A program made the position numbers and the translations under genes. Positions 50,345 through 59,402 of a stretch of DNA of 64,000 nucleotides are shown here, piece after piece. This DNA is from UBA5905 sp964609975 (GTDB lineage: Bacteria; Bacillota; Clostridia; Oscillospirales; Acutalibacteraceae). Each line of letters opens with the position of its first letter. The stretch's first letter is position 1. The notes below the pieces were generated by a model. It saw only the letters and a list, made by a program, of their open reading frames with translations. It did no database searches and was not told the origin of the DNA. The stretch is from contig CAZSTR010000002.1 of NCBI GenBank assembly GCA_964609975.1, forward strand, positions 1-64,000, written 5' to 3'.

Positions 50345-52123
50345 TTAGGCCAGATTTTTCTTCAGGGTTTCCAGCTGGTCGCGCAACTCGGCGGGCAGCT
50401 TGTCGCCGAATTTCTTGTAGTGCTCCTCGATCTCAGCGGCTTCCTTGACCCACACATCGTGATCCACGGTGAGGATGCCCTTGAGGGTGTTCATGTCCAT
50501 ATCCAGATCGGTCAAGTCGATATCCTCCGGCTTCGGCACATAGCCGATGGCGGTTTCGGTGGCGTCCGCCTTGCCCTCGCAACGATCCACGATCCAGTTC
50601 AGCACGCGCATATTGTCGCCGAAGCCCGGCCAGATGAAGTTTCCATCGTCATCGGTGCGGAACCAGTTGACGTTGAAAATTTTAGGAGCCTTGTCGCCCA
50701 GCTTCTTGCCCATATCCAGCCAGTGCTGGAAATAGTCGCCCATGTGATAGCCGCAGAAGGGCAGCATCGCCATGGGATCCCGCCGCACAACGCCCACGGC
50801 GCCGGCCGCGGCCGCGGTGGTCTCGCTGGCCATGGCGGAGCCGATGAACACGCCGTTTTCCCAGTCGCGGGACTGATAGACCAGCGGTGCGCACTTGGCG
50901 CGACGGCCGCCGAAGATGATGGCGGAGATGGGCACGCCGGCGCCCTTGTCGAATTCGGGAGAGATGCAGGGGCAGTTCTGCGCCGGAGCGGTGAAGCGGG
51001 AGTTGGGATGAGCTGCATAGGTGCTCTTGTCCTGCTTGTCGAATTTAGAAGCATCCCATTTGTTGCCCTTCCACTCGATGGCGTTCTGGGGCAGCTCCTT
51101 GTTTAGACCCTCCCACCACACGGTGTTGTCGTCCAGGTTCAGCGCCACATTGGTGAAGATGGTGTTCTTCTTGGTGGACTCCAGAGCATTGAAGTTGGAG
51201 TGGGCGTTGGTGCCGGGCGCCACGCCGAAGAAGCCGTTCTCCGGGTTGATGGCGTACAGACGGCCATCCTCGCCGATGCGCATCCAGGCGATGTCATCGC
51301 CCACGGTCCAAATCTTATAGCCCTTCTTACGCAGATACTCCGGCGGAATCAGCATGGCCAGGTTGGTCTTGCCGCAGGCGGAGGGGAAGGCCGCCGCTAC
51401 ATAATGGATTTCGCCCTGGGGATTTTCCAGACCCAAAATCAGCATATGCTCGGCCATCCAGCCCTCTTTCCAGCCCTGATAGGAGGCGATGCGCAGGGCG
51501 AAGCACTTTTTGCCCAGCAGCACGTTGCCGCCGTAGGCGGAGTTGACGGAGATGATGGCGTTATCCTCCGGGAACTGGCAGATATACCGCTTCTCCGGGT
51601 CGATGTCGCAGGAGGCATGGAAGCCACGCACCCAGTCGTTGCTGTCGCCCAGCGTGTCCAGAACCTTCTGGCCCACGCGGGTCATGATAGCCATATTCAG
51701 CACCACATAGATCGAATCGGTGATTTCGATGCCGATCTTCGCCAGAGGCGAGCCGATGGGCCCCATGGAGAAGGGAATCACATACATGGTGCGGCCCTTA
51801 TAGCTGCCACGGGCGATGTCATACAGACGCTTGTACATTTCCTGGGGATCGCACCAGTGGTTGGTGGGGCCGGCGTTCTCCTCCTTGCGAGAGCAGATGA
51901 AGGTACGATCCTCCACCCGCGCCACATCGTTGGGCTTCGTGCGATGGAGATAGCAGCCGGGCAACCTCTCCTCGTTCAGCTTGATCATTTCGCCGGTCTC
52001 GACCGCAGTTTTGCGCAGCTGATCCAGCTGCTCCTCGCTGCCGTCGATCCACATCACCTGATCGGGGCAGACCAGCGCCTTCTTTTCCTCGATCCAGTCG
52101 AGGACGGTCTTGTTGTTGGTCAT
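50345..52123 (-). CDS. pckG: Phosphoenolpyruvate carboxykinase (GTP)
   Basis: 592 residues, the GTP-dependent type. The P-loop is AAFPSACGKTNLAML; metal and substrate sites are visible in GFHASCDID, WTVGDDIAWM, GVAPGTN and the guanine-binding region QNCPCISPEF. It interconverts oxaloacetate and PEP; in gut anaerobes it often works in the CO2-fixing direction. ATG 52123 with AAGGAGCTC is preferred over an upstream ATG that lies in the operator. Codon choice looks optimised, suggesting high expression. Confidence 0.96.
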   Translation of the reverse strand: MTNNKTVLDWIEEKKALVCPDQVMWIDGSEEQLDQLRKTAVETGEMIKLNEERLPGCYLHRTKPNDVARVEDRTFICSRKEENAGPTNHWCDPQEMYKRLYDIARGSYKGRTMYVIPFSMGPIGSPLAKIGIEITDSIYVVLNMAIMTRVGQKVLDTLGDSNDWVRGFHASCDIDPEKRYICQFPEDNAIISVNSAYGGNVLLGKKCFALRIASYQGWKEGWMAEHMLILGLENPQGEIHYVAAAFPSACGKTNLAMLIPPEYLRKKGYKIWTVGDDIAWMRIGEDGRLYAINPENGFFGVAPGTNAHSNFNALESTKKNTIFTNVALNLDDNTVWWEGLNKELPQNAIEWKGNKWDASKFDKQDKSTYAAHPNSRFTAPAQNCPCISPEFDKGAGVPISAIIFGGRRAKCAPLVYQSRDWENGVFIGSAMASETTAAAAGAVGVVRRDPMAMLPFCGYHMGDYFQHWLDMGKKLGDKAPKIFNVNWFRTDDDGNFIWPGFGDNMRVLNWIVDRCEGKADATETAIGYVPKPEDIDLTDLDMDMNTLKGILTVDHDVWVKEAAEIEEHYKKFGDKLPAELRDQLETLKKNLA

Positions 52124-52150
52124 ACTTAGAGCTCCTTTCCCATTCGGGTG

Positions 52151-52227
52151 TATCATTTCGGGAAATGATAAAAAATATCATTTCTTCGACGCATATCATT
52201 ATACTCTTAAAGCGTCAAGCTTTGCAA
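52151..52227 (-). promoter_or_regulatory. pckG promoter with repeated TATCATTTC operator
   Basis: On the minus strand TTGCAA (plus 52222-52227) and TATAAT (plus 52198-52203) are 18 bases apart. Downstream lie a perfect inverted repeat TATCATTTC-GG-GAAATGATA (52151-52170) and a further direct copy TATCATTTC (52176-52184), with a partial fourth near 52194. This looks like a multi-site operator in the leader. Confidence 0.6.
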
Positions 52228-52336
52228 CCCCTAATTGTGAATTTTTTCATAAATTTTGCCGAAAGTGAAAAATTCGTTGCTTCTGCCCGAAAAAAACGAA
52301 GGGATCGCGAAAAAATGCGGCTTTTTTTCTTTGGAT

Positions 52337-52365
52337 TTGACAACCGCGCCCTTTTGTGCTATATA
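52337..52365 (+). promoter_or_regulatory. Promoter of the surface polysaccharide locus
   Basis: TTGACA (52337-52342) and TATATA (52360-52365), 17 bases apart, 60 bases before the first glycosyltransferase gene. Confidence 0.75.
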
Positions 52366-52424
52366 TAACGGAGAAGACCTGATGGTGTTGCCGTTGAAAA
52401 AGAGGGCGAGAGGATGGGTGGCGT

Positions 52425-53339
52425 ATGCGAATTGTGGCGATTGTGGTCACCTATAACCGTTTGCCCATGCTGCGGCGCTGTCTCGCCGCGCTGGAGGCAC
52501 AGCAGGGCGCTTTTGCGGATATTCTGGTTGTGGACAACCATTCCACCGACGGAACCGGTCGGGCGCTGGCGCCGTTGGCGGAGGCTGGCCGTCTGTGCTA
52601 TTATGACACGGGGGCCAATCTGGGCGGCGCCGGTGGCTTCTCCTTCGGGATGAAGCGGGCTGTGGAGGCCGGATATACCCATCTTTGGGTGATGGATGAT
52701 GATTGCATCCCGGAGCCGATGGCTCTTGCGGCGCTGGTGGCGGCAGATCGCCGTCTGGCGGGGGAATATGGCTTTTTATCCGGTCGCGCTCTCTGGAAGG
52801 ACGGCTCCCTTTGCCGCATGAACATACAAAAGACCACCCTGCGCTCCCGGCTGGATTCTATGGAGCGGTCTCTGGAGCCGGTGATGATGGCCACCTTCGT
52901 GTCGGCCTTTTTTCCGGCGGAGCGGGTGCGCGCGGTGGGGCTCCCTATAAAGGAGTTTTTCATCTGGGCGGACGATTTGGAGTATACGCGCCGCCTGTCC
53001 CGGCTCTATCCCTGCTATGCGGTGGCCGATTGCCGGGTGCTTCATGCTATGGAAAGCAACCGCCGGGTGGACATTGCCACCGACAGCCCTGCGCGGCTGG
53101 AGCGGTATCGCTATTTGTATCGCAATGAGGTGTTTCTCTATCGCCGAGAGGGCGCGTGGGGGCTTGTGTATTTTGCGGCGCGCCTGCTTTGCCATTGCGG
53201 GCGGGTGGTGGTCAGCCACGCTCCCCGGAAGGGACAGCGCTTAAAAACGGTGGTTTTCTCGGCCCTTTCCGGTCTCCGGTTTCGGCCGACGGTGGAGTTC
53301 CCTGCTCCCCGGATAGAAACGGATAAATCGAACGAATGA
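52425..53339 (+). CDS. Family 2 glycosyltransferase (GlfT2-like)
   Basis: 304 residues, soluble GT-A fold. The N terminus has IVAIVVTYNRLPMLRRCLAA and ILVVDNHSTDGTG, the metal-binding acidic motif is LWVMDDDC, and FFIWADDLEYTRRL resembles the catalytic region of galactofuranosyl/rhamnosyl transferases. It probably adds a sugar to the lipid-linked repeat unit of the polymer made by this locus. First gene of the cluster. Confidence 0.88.
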   Translation: MRIVAIVVTYNRLPMLRRCLAALEAQQGAFADILVVDNHSTDGTGRALAPLAEAGRLCYYDTGANLGGAGGFSFGMKRAVEAGYTHLWVMDDDCIPEPMALAALVAADRRLAGEYGFLSGRALWKDGSLCRMNIQKTTLRSRLDSMERSLEPVMMATFVSAFFPAERVRAVGLPIKEFFIWADDLEYTRRLSRLYPCYAVADCRVLHAMESNRRVDIATDSPARLERYRYLYRNEVFLYRREGAWGLVYFAARLLCHCGRVVVSHAPRKGQRLKTVVFSALSGLRFRPTVEFPAPRIETDKSNE

Positions 53340-53391
53340 AGGCGTACCCCTTTTTGCCGGAGAAAGACTTCTCCGGCCGGAGGATTTGTAT

Positions 53392-54843
53392 ATGCAGACA
53401 ACCATTCGGAAAAACTATTTTTATAATGTTCTGTTGCAGCTGATTTCGCTGCTTCTTCCCTTCATCACAACGCCGTATGTGGCGCGGGCGCTGACCCCCG
53501 CCGGCGTCGGAACCTATAGCTATATCAGCTCTATTGCCACGAACTTTTCGTTGCTGGCTGCGCTGGGAACTTCTTCTTATGGCCTGCGGGAGCTGGCGCG
53601 CTGTCGGGATGACCGCTACCGCTCGGTGAGGCTGTTTCGGGAGCTGAGCCTGCTTCGCTTTGCTTCGACGGCGGCGGCGCTGGCGCTTTATTGGGTGTTT
53701 GTGGCGGCCTTCGGCCAGGATTGGCGGCTGTATTTGGCCAGCTGTCCGGTGATTTTGGCCGCCGGAACGGATTGCAGCTGGTATTTTCAGGCGAAGGAGA
53801 ATTTCCGCCTTTTGATGCTACGCAATCTGCTGGTGAAGCTGGCGGCGACGGTGTGTATTCTGGTGTTTGTGCGCCAGCCGGAGGATTTGTGGCTGTATCT
53901 TTTGATTCAGGGGGGCAGTCTGCTGCTGTCCAATGCGTTTTTGTCCCTGCGGCTGTTGCGGCGTATGCCGTTGATTCCCTGGAGAGAACTGACCTTTCGC
54001 CGCCATTTCCGGGAAACGCTGGCTTATTTCATTCCGACGGTGGCCACCTCGGTGTATACGGTGATGGATCGGACGATGATCGGCCTTATCACGCGGGATA
54101 TGAACCAGAACGGCTATTATGACCAGGCGAGCCGCCTTGTGCATATGCTGATGACCCTCATCACCTCCCTTCATGTGGTGATGGGCGTGCGCACCTCCTA
54201 TCTCTTCGGCCAAAACCGCAAGCGGGAGATTCGCCGCCATGTATACAGCTCCTTCCGGTTTACCTATTTGCTTTCCTTCCCCATGGTGGCGGGGCTGATA
54301 GCCTGCGTGCCCCATTTCGTGCCCTGGTTTTTCGGTGAGGGCTATGATGGGGTGGCGCCCCTGCTGGTGGGGCTGACACCTCTGCTGGTGATTATCGGCA
54401 CAAGCCATGTGCTGGGCACGCTGTATCTTACCCCCTGCGGCCAACGCGCCCGTAGCAATCGGGCAATCATCGGGGGTGCGGTGTGTAACTTTCTGCTGAA
54501 TCTGCTGTTGATTCCCCGGCGGTCTGCCCAGGGGGCGGTGATCGCCTCCGTGGTGGCGGAGCTGTTGATTTCGGTGGCGTATCTGTATTATAGCCGCCGT
54601 TTTATCCGCGTGTCGGTGGTGGTGGGGCTGATGCTCCGCTATGGCCTGCTGGCGGGGGTCATGTTTGTGCCGGTGTGGCTTATCGGCCGCGCCTGCCATC
54701 CCGGCTTTTGGGGCTTGCTGCTGCAAATCGGCGTGGGAATTCTGATTTACAGCGTGGAGCTGATTTTGGTGCGTGACCCGGTGTGGCAGGAGCTTTGTGG
54801 CCTGCTGCGCCGCCGCGGAAGGAGGGCGTCGGATGCAGGCTGA
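53392..54843 (+). CDS. Polysaccharide flippase (Wzx/MATE-like)
   Basis: 483 residues with about 12 to 14 membrane helices of the polysaccharide biosynthesis (MOP) family. The typical start is NYFYNVLLQLISLLLPFITT with PYVARALTPAGVGTYSY; later come STYFQAKE-like (SWYFQAKENFR) and the middle segment VYTVMDRTMIGLI. It flips undecaprenyl-linked repeat units to the outer face. ATG 53392 has GGAGG; TTG 53386 is also in frame. Overlaps the next gene by 11 bases. Confidence 0.9.
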   Translation: MQTTIRKNYFYNVLLQLISLLLPFITTPYVARALTPAGVGTYSYISSIATNFSLLAALGTSSYGLRELARCRDDRYRSVRLFRELSLLRFASTAAALALYWVFVAAFGQDWRLYLASCPVILAAGTDCSWYFQAKENFRLLMLRNLLVKLAATVCILVFVRQPEDLWLYLLIQGGSLLLSNAFLSLRLLRRMPLIPWRELTFRRHFRETLAYFIPTVATSVYTVMDRTMIGLITRDMNQNGYYDQASRLVHMLMTLITSLHVVMGVRTSYLFGQNRKREIRRHVYSSFRFTYLLSFPMVAGLIACVPHFVPWFFGEGYDGVAPLLVGLTPLLVIIGTSHVLGTLYLTPCGQRARSNRAIIGGAVCNFLLNLLLIPRRSAQGAVIASVVAELLISVAYLYYSRRFIRVSVVVGLMLRYGLLAGVMFVPVWLIGRACHPGFWGLLLQIGVGILIYSVELILVRDPVWQELCGLLRRRGRRASDAG

Positions 54844-55741
54844 TGCTTCCTTTTTGGCAGCGGAGGTGCGCTGTGGCTATCCGGTTTCGGCGCAGATAAA
54901 GCGGGTTTGGGCGGTGGAGCTGGAGCTGTTGGCGGAGCTACAACGGGTGTGCCGGGAGGCGGGGCTTGTGTGCTTTGCCGGCGGCGGCACGCTGTTGGGT
55001 GCGGTGCGGCACGGGGGCTTTATCCCCTGGGACGACGACATAGATATGTGTATGCTTCGGCCGGACTATGACCGGCTGTTGGCCATCGGGCCGACGGCGT
55101 TTCGCCCGCCCTTTTTCTTTCAAACGCCGTCTACCGACCGGCGGTATAGCCGGGGACATATCCAGCTTCGCTATGACGGAACGACGGCTATGCGCCCGTC
55201 GGAGGGGACGAAATTTCCCTTTCATCAGGGTATATTCATCGACATTTTTCCGCTGGACCGGGTGCCGGATGACCCGAAGCGCTTTGCTGCTTTGCGTCGG
55301 CGGCTGATGCTGTGTGACCGGTTGCTCAACGCTTCGGTGCGCTATCCGGCCAGCGAGCATAAGACTCTGTGGAAAACGGCGGCGCACGCACTGCTGTTTC
55401 CCCTGCCATGGAGGGCGGTGCGCCGGCGGCTGGAGACGCTGGCGCGCACGGGCGGCTGTGCCGCGGACAGCCGGGTGGCGCCGCTGACCTTTTTGCCGGG
55501 CGAGGACGCCCAGCTTTTTCCGGCCGCCTGCTTTGCGTCGATGGAGACGGTGCCCTTCGAATATCTGCAAATCCCCATCCCGACAGGGTATGACACCCTT
55601 TTGCACATCCAATACGGCGATTATAGAACGCCTCGCCGGGCGCCCAGTCTGCACGGCGAGCTGTGGCTGGACCCGGATTTGGATTTTCGTATAGCCCGCC
55701 AAAGGGCGAAAAAGTCCATCAATAAACACAGAGGAGATTAA
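54833..55741 (+). CDS. LicD family phosphotransferase, copy 1
   Basis: 302 residues. The LicD signature is GGGTLLGAVRHGGFIPWDDD followed by IDMCMLRPDYDRL; later GIFIDIFPLDRVPDD and an ending with YGDYRTPR. LicD proteins transfer phosphocholine or polyol/sugar phosphates from CDP-linked donors to surface glycans. ATG 54833 with AAGGAGGG overlaps the flippase end. A second LicD at 62132 is only distantly similar, so two different phospho-substitutions are possible. Confidence 0.9.
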   Translation: MQADASFLAAEVRCGYPVSAQIKRVWAVELELLAELQRVCREAGLVCFAGGGTLLGAVRHGGFIPWDDDIDMCMLRPDYDRLLAIGPTAFRPPFFFQTPSTDRRYSRGHIQLRYDGTTAMRPSEGTKFPFHQGIFIDIFPLDRVPDDPKRFAALRRRLMLCDRLLNASVRYPASEHKTLWKTAAHALLFPLPWRAVRRRLETLARTGGCAADSRVAPLTFLPGEDAQLFPAACFASMETVPFEYLQIPIPTGYDTLLHIQYGDYRTPRRAPSLHGELWLDPDLDFRIARQRAKKSINKHRGD

Positions 55742-55746
55742 ATCGT

Positions 55747-57165
55747 ATGAAAAACAGAAGGCCTTGCCCCCCCGAGGATATTCTCATTCAATGGCGCGAT
55801 TTGTTCTATGCGGTGCTTCGGCATTGGCGCAGTTTGCTTGCAGCGGCGCTGGTGCTGGCGCTGGTGCTGGCTGGCGGCCAGTTCCTGCTGGATTATCGAA
55901 GCTATCAGACCGCGTTGAAATCAGAGAAGCCGGTGTCCATCCTCAAGGATGCCCAGTCGCTGGCTAAAGCCACCGTGGCGATTCGCTATGCGCGAGAATA
56001 TGAGCAGGCGGCGCAGTATCTGCGGGAGGCTCCGCTGATGAAAATCGACGCCAAGGCGACCCCCACCCGCACCCTTACCTATTACATTTCCGGCGCCCGC
56101 AGTCGGGCGGCGGCGGGGCTGTATCGAGAGCGTCTGGTGGATGAGGAGCCGTATCTGTCTCTGGCCGAGTCCTTTGGAAAAACTGCGACGGCTACCCAGG
56201 TGATGGAGCTGGTGTCGGTGAGCCTTGCGCCGGATGACGCCGGGCTGACCGAGGATATGGACTATATGCTGTTGACCCTGCGGATTGTCGCGCCCTCTCA
56301 GGAGCTGTGTGAGACGATGGCCAACAGGCTGAAAGCCTATATGAGCGATGTGGCCACCGGCGTGAACGGGATTGTGGGGGTGCATAGCTGTCGGCTGGCC
56401 GGCGACTCCTTTGCCCGTGTCAGCAACGAGTCTGTGCGCTCCTTTCAGCAAGGGGTGCTGAGTAGCTATCAGTCGCTGGGCACGACTGTGAAGAGCACGC
56501 GGGATGCTTTGAACTCGGAGGAGCGGGCTTATTATGACCGGGAGCTGCAGGCCACCGGTGAGGACGAGGAGGCGCAGGAGCTGACGGCCCCCTCGGTGAG
56601 CAAAAAAATGCTGGTGCTGGGCGCCTTTGGCGGATTCGCGGTGCTGGCGGTGCTGTATGTGGTGCAGTTCTTGTTCGACCGCCGGGTGAAGTCGGCGGCG
56701 GATTTGGAGGAGCGGTTCTCTCTGCCGGTGCTGGGCGCCTGGGCGTCGGAGAATGCGGCGGCGAAGGGCTGGCTTTATCGCCGCTTTTATCCGAAAACCG
56801 CCGACCCCTCCGCGGATAAGAATGTGGATTTGCTCTGCTGTCAGATTCAACAGCTGGCCGAAGCGGTGGATGTGCCCGGCGCTGGGGACGGCTGCCTGTA
56901 TCTCACGGGAACGGCAGTGGACGAAGCCGCGGTTGCCGATCTGAAGACGCTGGCTGGTGCGCTGAAAACGCGGTTTGGTCTGGAGGCCCGTTGGGGCATC
57001 AGCCCGCTGAAATCGGCGGAGGCGCTGAAGGCCTTTGAGGAGGCCGGCTGTGTGATTCTTCTGGAAACGGCGGGCGTGTCCTGTTATGAGGATCTGTATC
57101 GGATGTATGAGCTGTGCGACCGGTTGCCCCATGCGGTGCTGGCCGGGGCGGTGCTGGTCGTGTGA
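55747..57165 (+). CDS. Wzz-type chain-length protein with a degenerate kinase-like C-terminal domain
   Basis: 472 residues. Two transmembrane helices (residues about 30-50 and 287-306) flank a coiled extracytoplasmic domain as in Wzz/CpsC polysaccharide co-polymerases. After the second helix, about 150 residues resemble a BY-kinase (CpsD) domain in layout (LLCCQIQQLAEAVDV; GCLYLTGTAVDEA; CVILLETAGVSCY). No Walker A GKS/T and no Tyr-rich tail can be found, so it cannot be an active kinase. It probably sets polymer length. The start is at ATG 55747. Confidence 0.8.
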   Translation: MKNRRPCPPEDILIQWRDLFYAVLRHWRSLLAAALVLALVLAGGQFLLDYRSYQTALKSEKPVSILKDAQSLAKATVAIRYAREYEQAAQYLREAPLMKIDAKATPTRTLTYYISGARSRAAAGLYRERLVDEEPYLSLAESFGKTATATQVMELVSVSLAPDDAGLTEDMDYMLLTLRIVAPSQELCETMANRLKAYMSDVATGVNGIVGVHSCRLAGDSFARVSNESVRSFQQGVLSSYQSLGTTVKSTRDALNSEERAYYDRELQATGEDEEAQELTAPSVSKKMLVLGAFGGFAVLAVLYVVQFLFDRRVKSAADLEERFSLPVLGAWASENAAAKGWLYRRFYPKTADPSADKNVDLLCCQIQQLAEAVDVPGAGDGCLYLTGTAVDEAAVADLKTLAGALKTRFGLEARWGISPLKSAEALKAFEEAGCVILLETAGVSCYEDLYRMYELCDRLPHAVLAGAVLVV

Positions 57166-57295
57166 GATCCGGCGCGGCAAACAAACCGAAAATGAAACGG
57201 GGACTGCACTTTTCGCGTGGCGGAGAGCGCGATCCCTTTTTGTCGCCTTTGCGGGCGCGCGCCGGCGGCATTTGTGCCGGGATGGTAGAATTTTC

Positions 57296-57324
57296 TTGCC
57301 TTTCTGTAGAGAATGTTGTATAAT
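57296..57324 (+). promoter_or_regulatory. Promoter of the rml genes
   Basis: TTGCCT (57296-57301) and TATAAT (57319-57324) with 17 bases between, in the 229-base gap before rmlA. The gap holds no supported gene. Confidence 0.75.
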
Positions 57325-57394
57325 AACCCAAGAATATGGATTTCTGTGCCCAATGAATGGTTTTGAGACAGAATTTGAAGGAGGAAAGGTTCCC

Positions 57395-58291
57395 GTGAAA
57401 GGTATCATTTTGGCCGGAGGCTCCGGCACGCGCCTGTATCCGTTGACGAAGGTGACCTCGAAACAGCTTCTCCCGATTTATGATAAGCCGATGATTTATT
57501 ATCCTATGTCGGTGCTCATGAACGCGGGGATTCGGGAAATTCTGATTATTTCCACTCCCCAGGACACTCCGCGCTTCCGCGAGCTGCTGGGGGATGGCCG
57601 CCAGTTCGGGCTGGAGCTGTCCTATGCGGTGCAGCCCTCGCCGGACGGATTGGCGCAGGCCTTTGTGATCGGCGCCGATTTCATCGGAGACGATACGGTG
57701 GCGATGGTGCTGGGCGACAACATCTTTTCCGGTCATGGCCTGCGCAAGCGTCTGCAGGCGGCGGTGGCCAACGCCGCTGAAGGGCGGGGCGCGACCGTGT
57801 TCGGGTATTATGTGGATGACCCGGAGCGCTTCGGGATTGTGGAATTCGACGCCGCCGGACGGGCGGTTTCCATCGAGGAAAAGCCGGCTCAGCCAAAAAG
57901 CAACTATTGCGTCACCGGGCTGTATTTCTATGACAACCGGGTGGTGGAATTCGCCCGCGGGCTGAAGCCCTCGGCGCGGGGTGAGCTGGAAATCACCGAC
58001 CTGAACCGGATTTATCTGGAGAAGGGCGCGCTGAATGTGGAGCTGTTGGGTCAGGGCTTCACCTGGCTGGACACCGGCACCCACGAAAGCCTGGTGGACG
58101 CCACCAATTTTGTGAAAACGGTGGAAACCCATCAGCATCGTAAAATCGCCTGCCTGGAGGAAATCGCCTATCGCAACGGCTGGATTTCCCGCGAGGATGT
58201 GCTCCGTGTGTACGAGGAGCTGAAGAAAAACCAATATGGCCAGTATCTCAAGGATGTGCTGGACGGAAAATTTTTGGATATTCTTCGCTGA
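57395..58291 (+). CDS. rmlA: Glucose-1-phosphate thymidylyltransferase
   Basis: 298 residues. Makes dTDP-glucose from glucose 1-phosphate and dTTP, first step to dTDP-L-rhamnose. Signature GIILAGGSGTRLYPLTKVTS, KPMIYYPMSVLM, then VLGDNIFSGHG and WLDTGTHESL. It starts at GTG 57395 with AAGGAGG at good spacing; the open frame further upstream overlaps the previous gene and the promoter and is not used. Confidence 0.96.
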   Translation: MKGIILAGGSGTRLYPLTKVTSKQLLPIYDKPMIYYPMSVLMNAGIREILIISTPQDTPRFRELLGDGRQFGLELSYAVQPSPDGLAQAFVIGADFIGDDTVAMVLGDNIFSGHGLRKRLQAAVANAAEGRGATVFGYYVDDPERFGIVEFDAAGRAVSIEEKPAQPKSNYCVTGLYFYDNRVVEFARGLKPSARGELEITDLNRIYLEKGALNVELLGQGFTWLDTGTHESLVDATNFVKTVETHQHRKIACLEEIAYRNGWISREDVLRVYEELKKNQYGQYLKDVLDGKFLDILR

Positions 58292-58311
58292 AAAACGAAA
58301 GGATGAAAATC

Positions 58312-59337
58312 ATGAAAAAAACCGTTATCGTCACCGGCGGCGCCGGCTTTATCGGAAGCAACTTTGTGTTCCATATGCTGAAAACCTATCCCGATTACCG
58401 CATCGTCTGCCTGGACAAGCTGACCTATGCCGGAAATTTGTCCACGCTGGCGCCGGTGATGGACAACCCCCAGTTTCGCTTCGTGAAGGCGGATATTTGC
58501 GAGCGGGCGGCGGTGGAGCGCCTTTTTGAGGAGGAGCATCCGGATGTGGTGGTGAACTTCGCCGCCGAAAGCCATGTAGATCGCTCCATCGAGGATCCGG
58601 GCATTTTCCTGCAAACCAATATTCTCGGCACGGCGACTCTCATGGACGCCTGCCGCAAATACGGAATCGAGCGCTATCATCAGGTGTCCACCGACGAGGT
58701 CTATGGCGATTTGCCGCTGGATCGGCCGGATTTGTTCTTCACCGAGGAGACGCCGATTCACACCAGCTCTCCCTATAGCAGCTCCAAGGCGGGAGCGGAT
58801 TTGCTGGTGCTGGCTTATCACCGCACCTATGGCTTGCCGGTGACTATCAGCCGTTGCTCCAACAACTATGGCCCCTATCATTTCCCGGAGAAGCTGATTC
58901 CGCTGATGATTGCCAATGCCCTCAACGACAAGCCTCTGCCGGTGTATGGCGAGGGGCTGAATGTGCGGGATTGGCTGTATGTGGAGGACCACTGCAAGGC
59001 CATCGATCGGATTCTTCATAAGGGTCGCGTGGGCGAGATTTATAATGTGGGCGGCCACAATGAAATGAAAAATATCGACATCGTCAAGCTCATCTGCCGG
59101 GAACTGGGAAAGCCGGAAAGCCTCATCGCCCATGTGGCCGACCGCAAGGGACACGATATGCGCTATGCCATCGACCCGACGAAAATTCACCGGGAGCTGG
59201 GCTGGTTGCCGGAGACGCGCTTTGAGGACGGAATTCGGAAAACCATTCGCTGGTATCTGGATAACAAGGAATGGTGGGAGACCATTATTTCCGGGGAATA
59301 CCAGAGCTATTATGAGAAAATGTACGGAGACCGATAA
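58312..59337 (+). CDS. rmlB: dTDP-glucose 4,6-dehydratase
   Basis: 341 residues, extended SDR. NAD-binding TGGAGFIGSNFV, active-site STDEVYGDL and YSSSKAGADLLV (the Tyr-x3-Lys motif in SPYSSSKAG). It is the second step to dTDP-rhamnose. ATG 58312 is preferred for spacing from AAAGGA; ATG 58303 three codons upstream is possible. Confidence 0.95.
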   Translation: MKKTVIVTGGAGFIGSNFVFHMLKTYPDYRIVCLDKLTYAGNLSTLAPVMDNPQFRFVKADICERAAVERLFEEEHPDVVVNFAAESHVDRSIEDPGIFLQTNILGTATLMDACRKYGIERYHQVSTDEVYGDLPLDRPDLFFTEETPIHTSSPYSSSKAGADLLVLAYHRTYGLPVTISRCSNNYGPYHFPEKLIPLMIANALNDKPLPVYGEGLNVRDWLYVEDHCKAIDRILHKGRVGEIYNVGGHNEMKNIDIVKLICRELGKPESLIAHVADRKGHDMRYAIDPTKIHRELGWLPETRFEDGIRKTIRWYLDNKEWWETIISGEYQSYYEKMYGDR

Positions 59338-59402
59338 CGGCTTTCCGTCGCGGAAGGACGAAAAGGCCGAAAAATCGAGAAACCGGAGAGAGAGGAAAAG
59401 CT

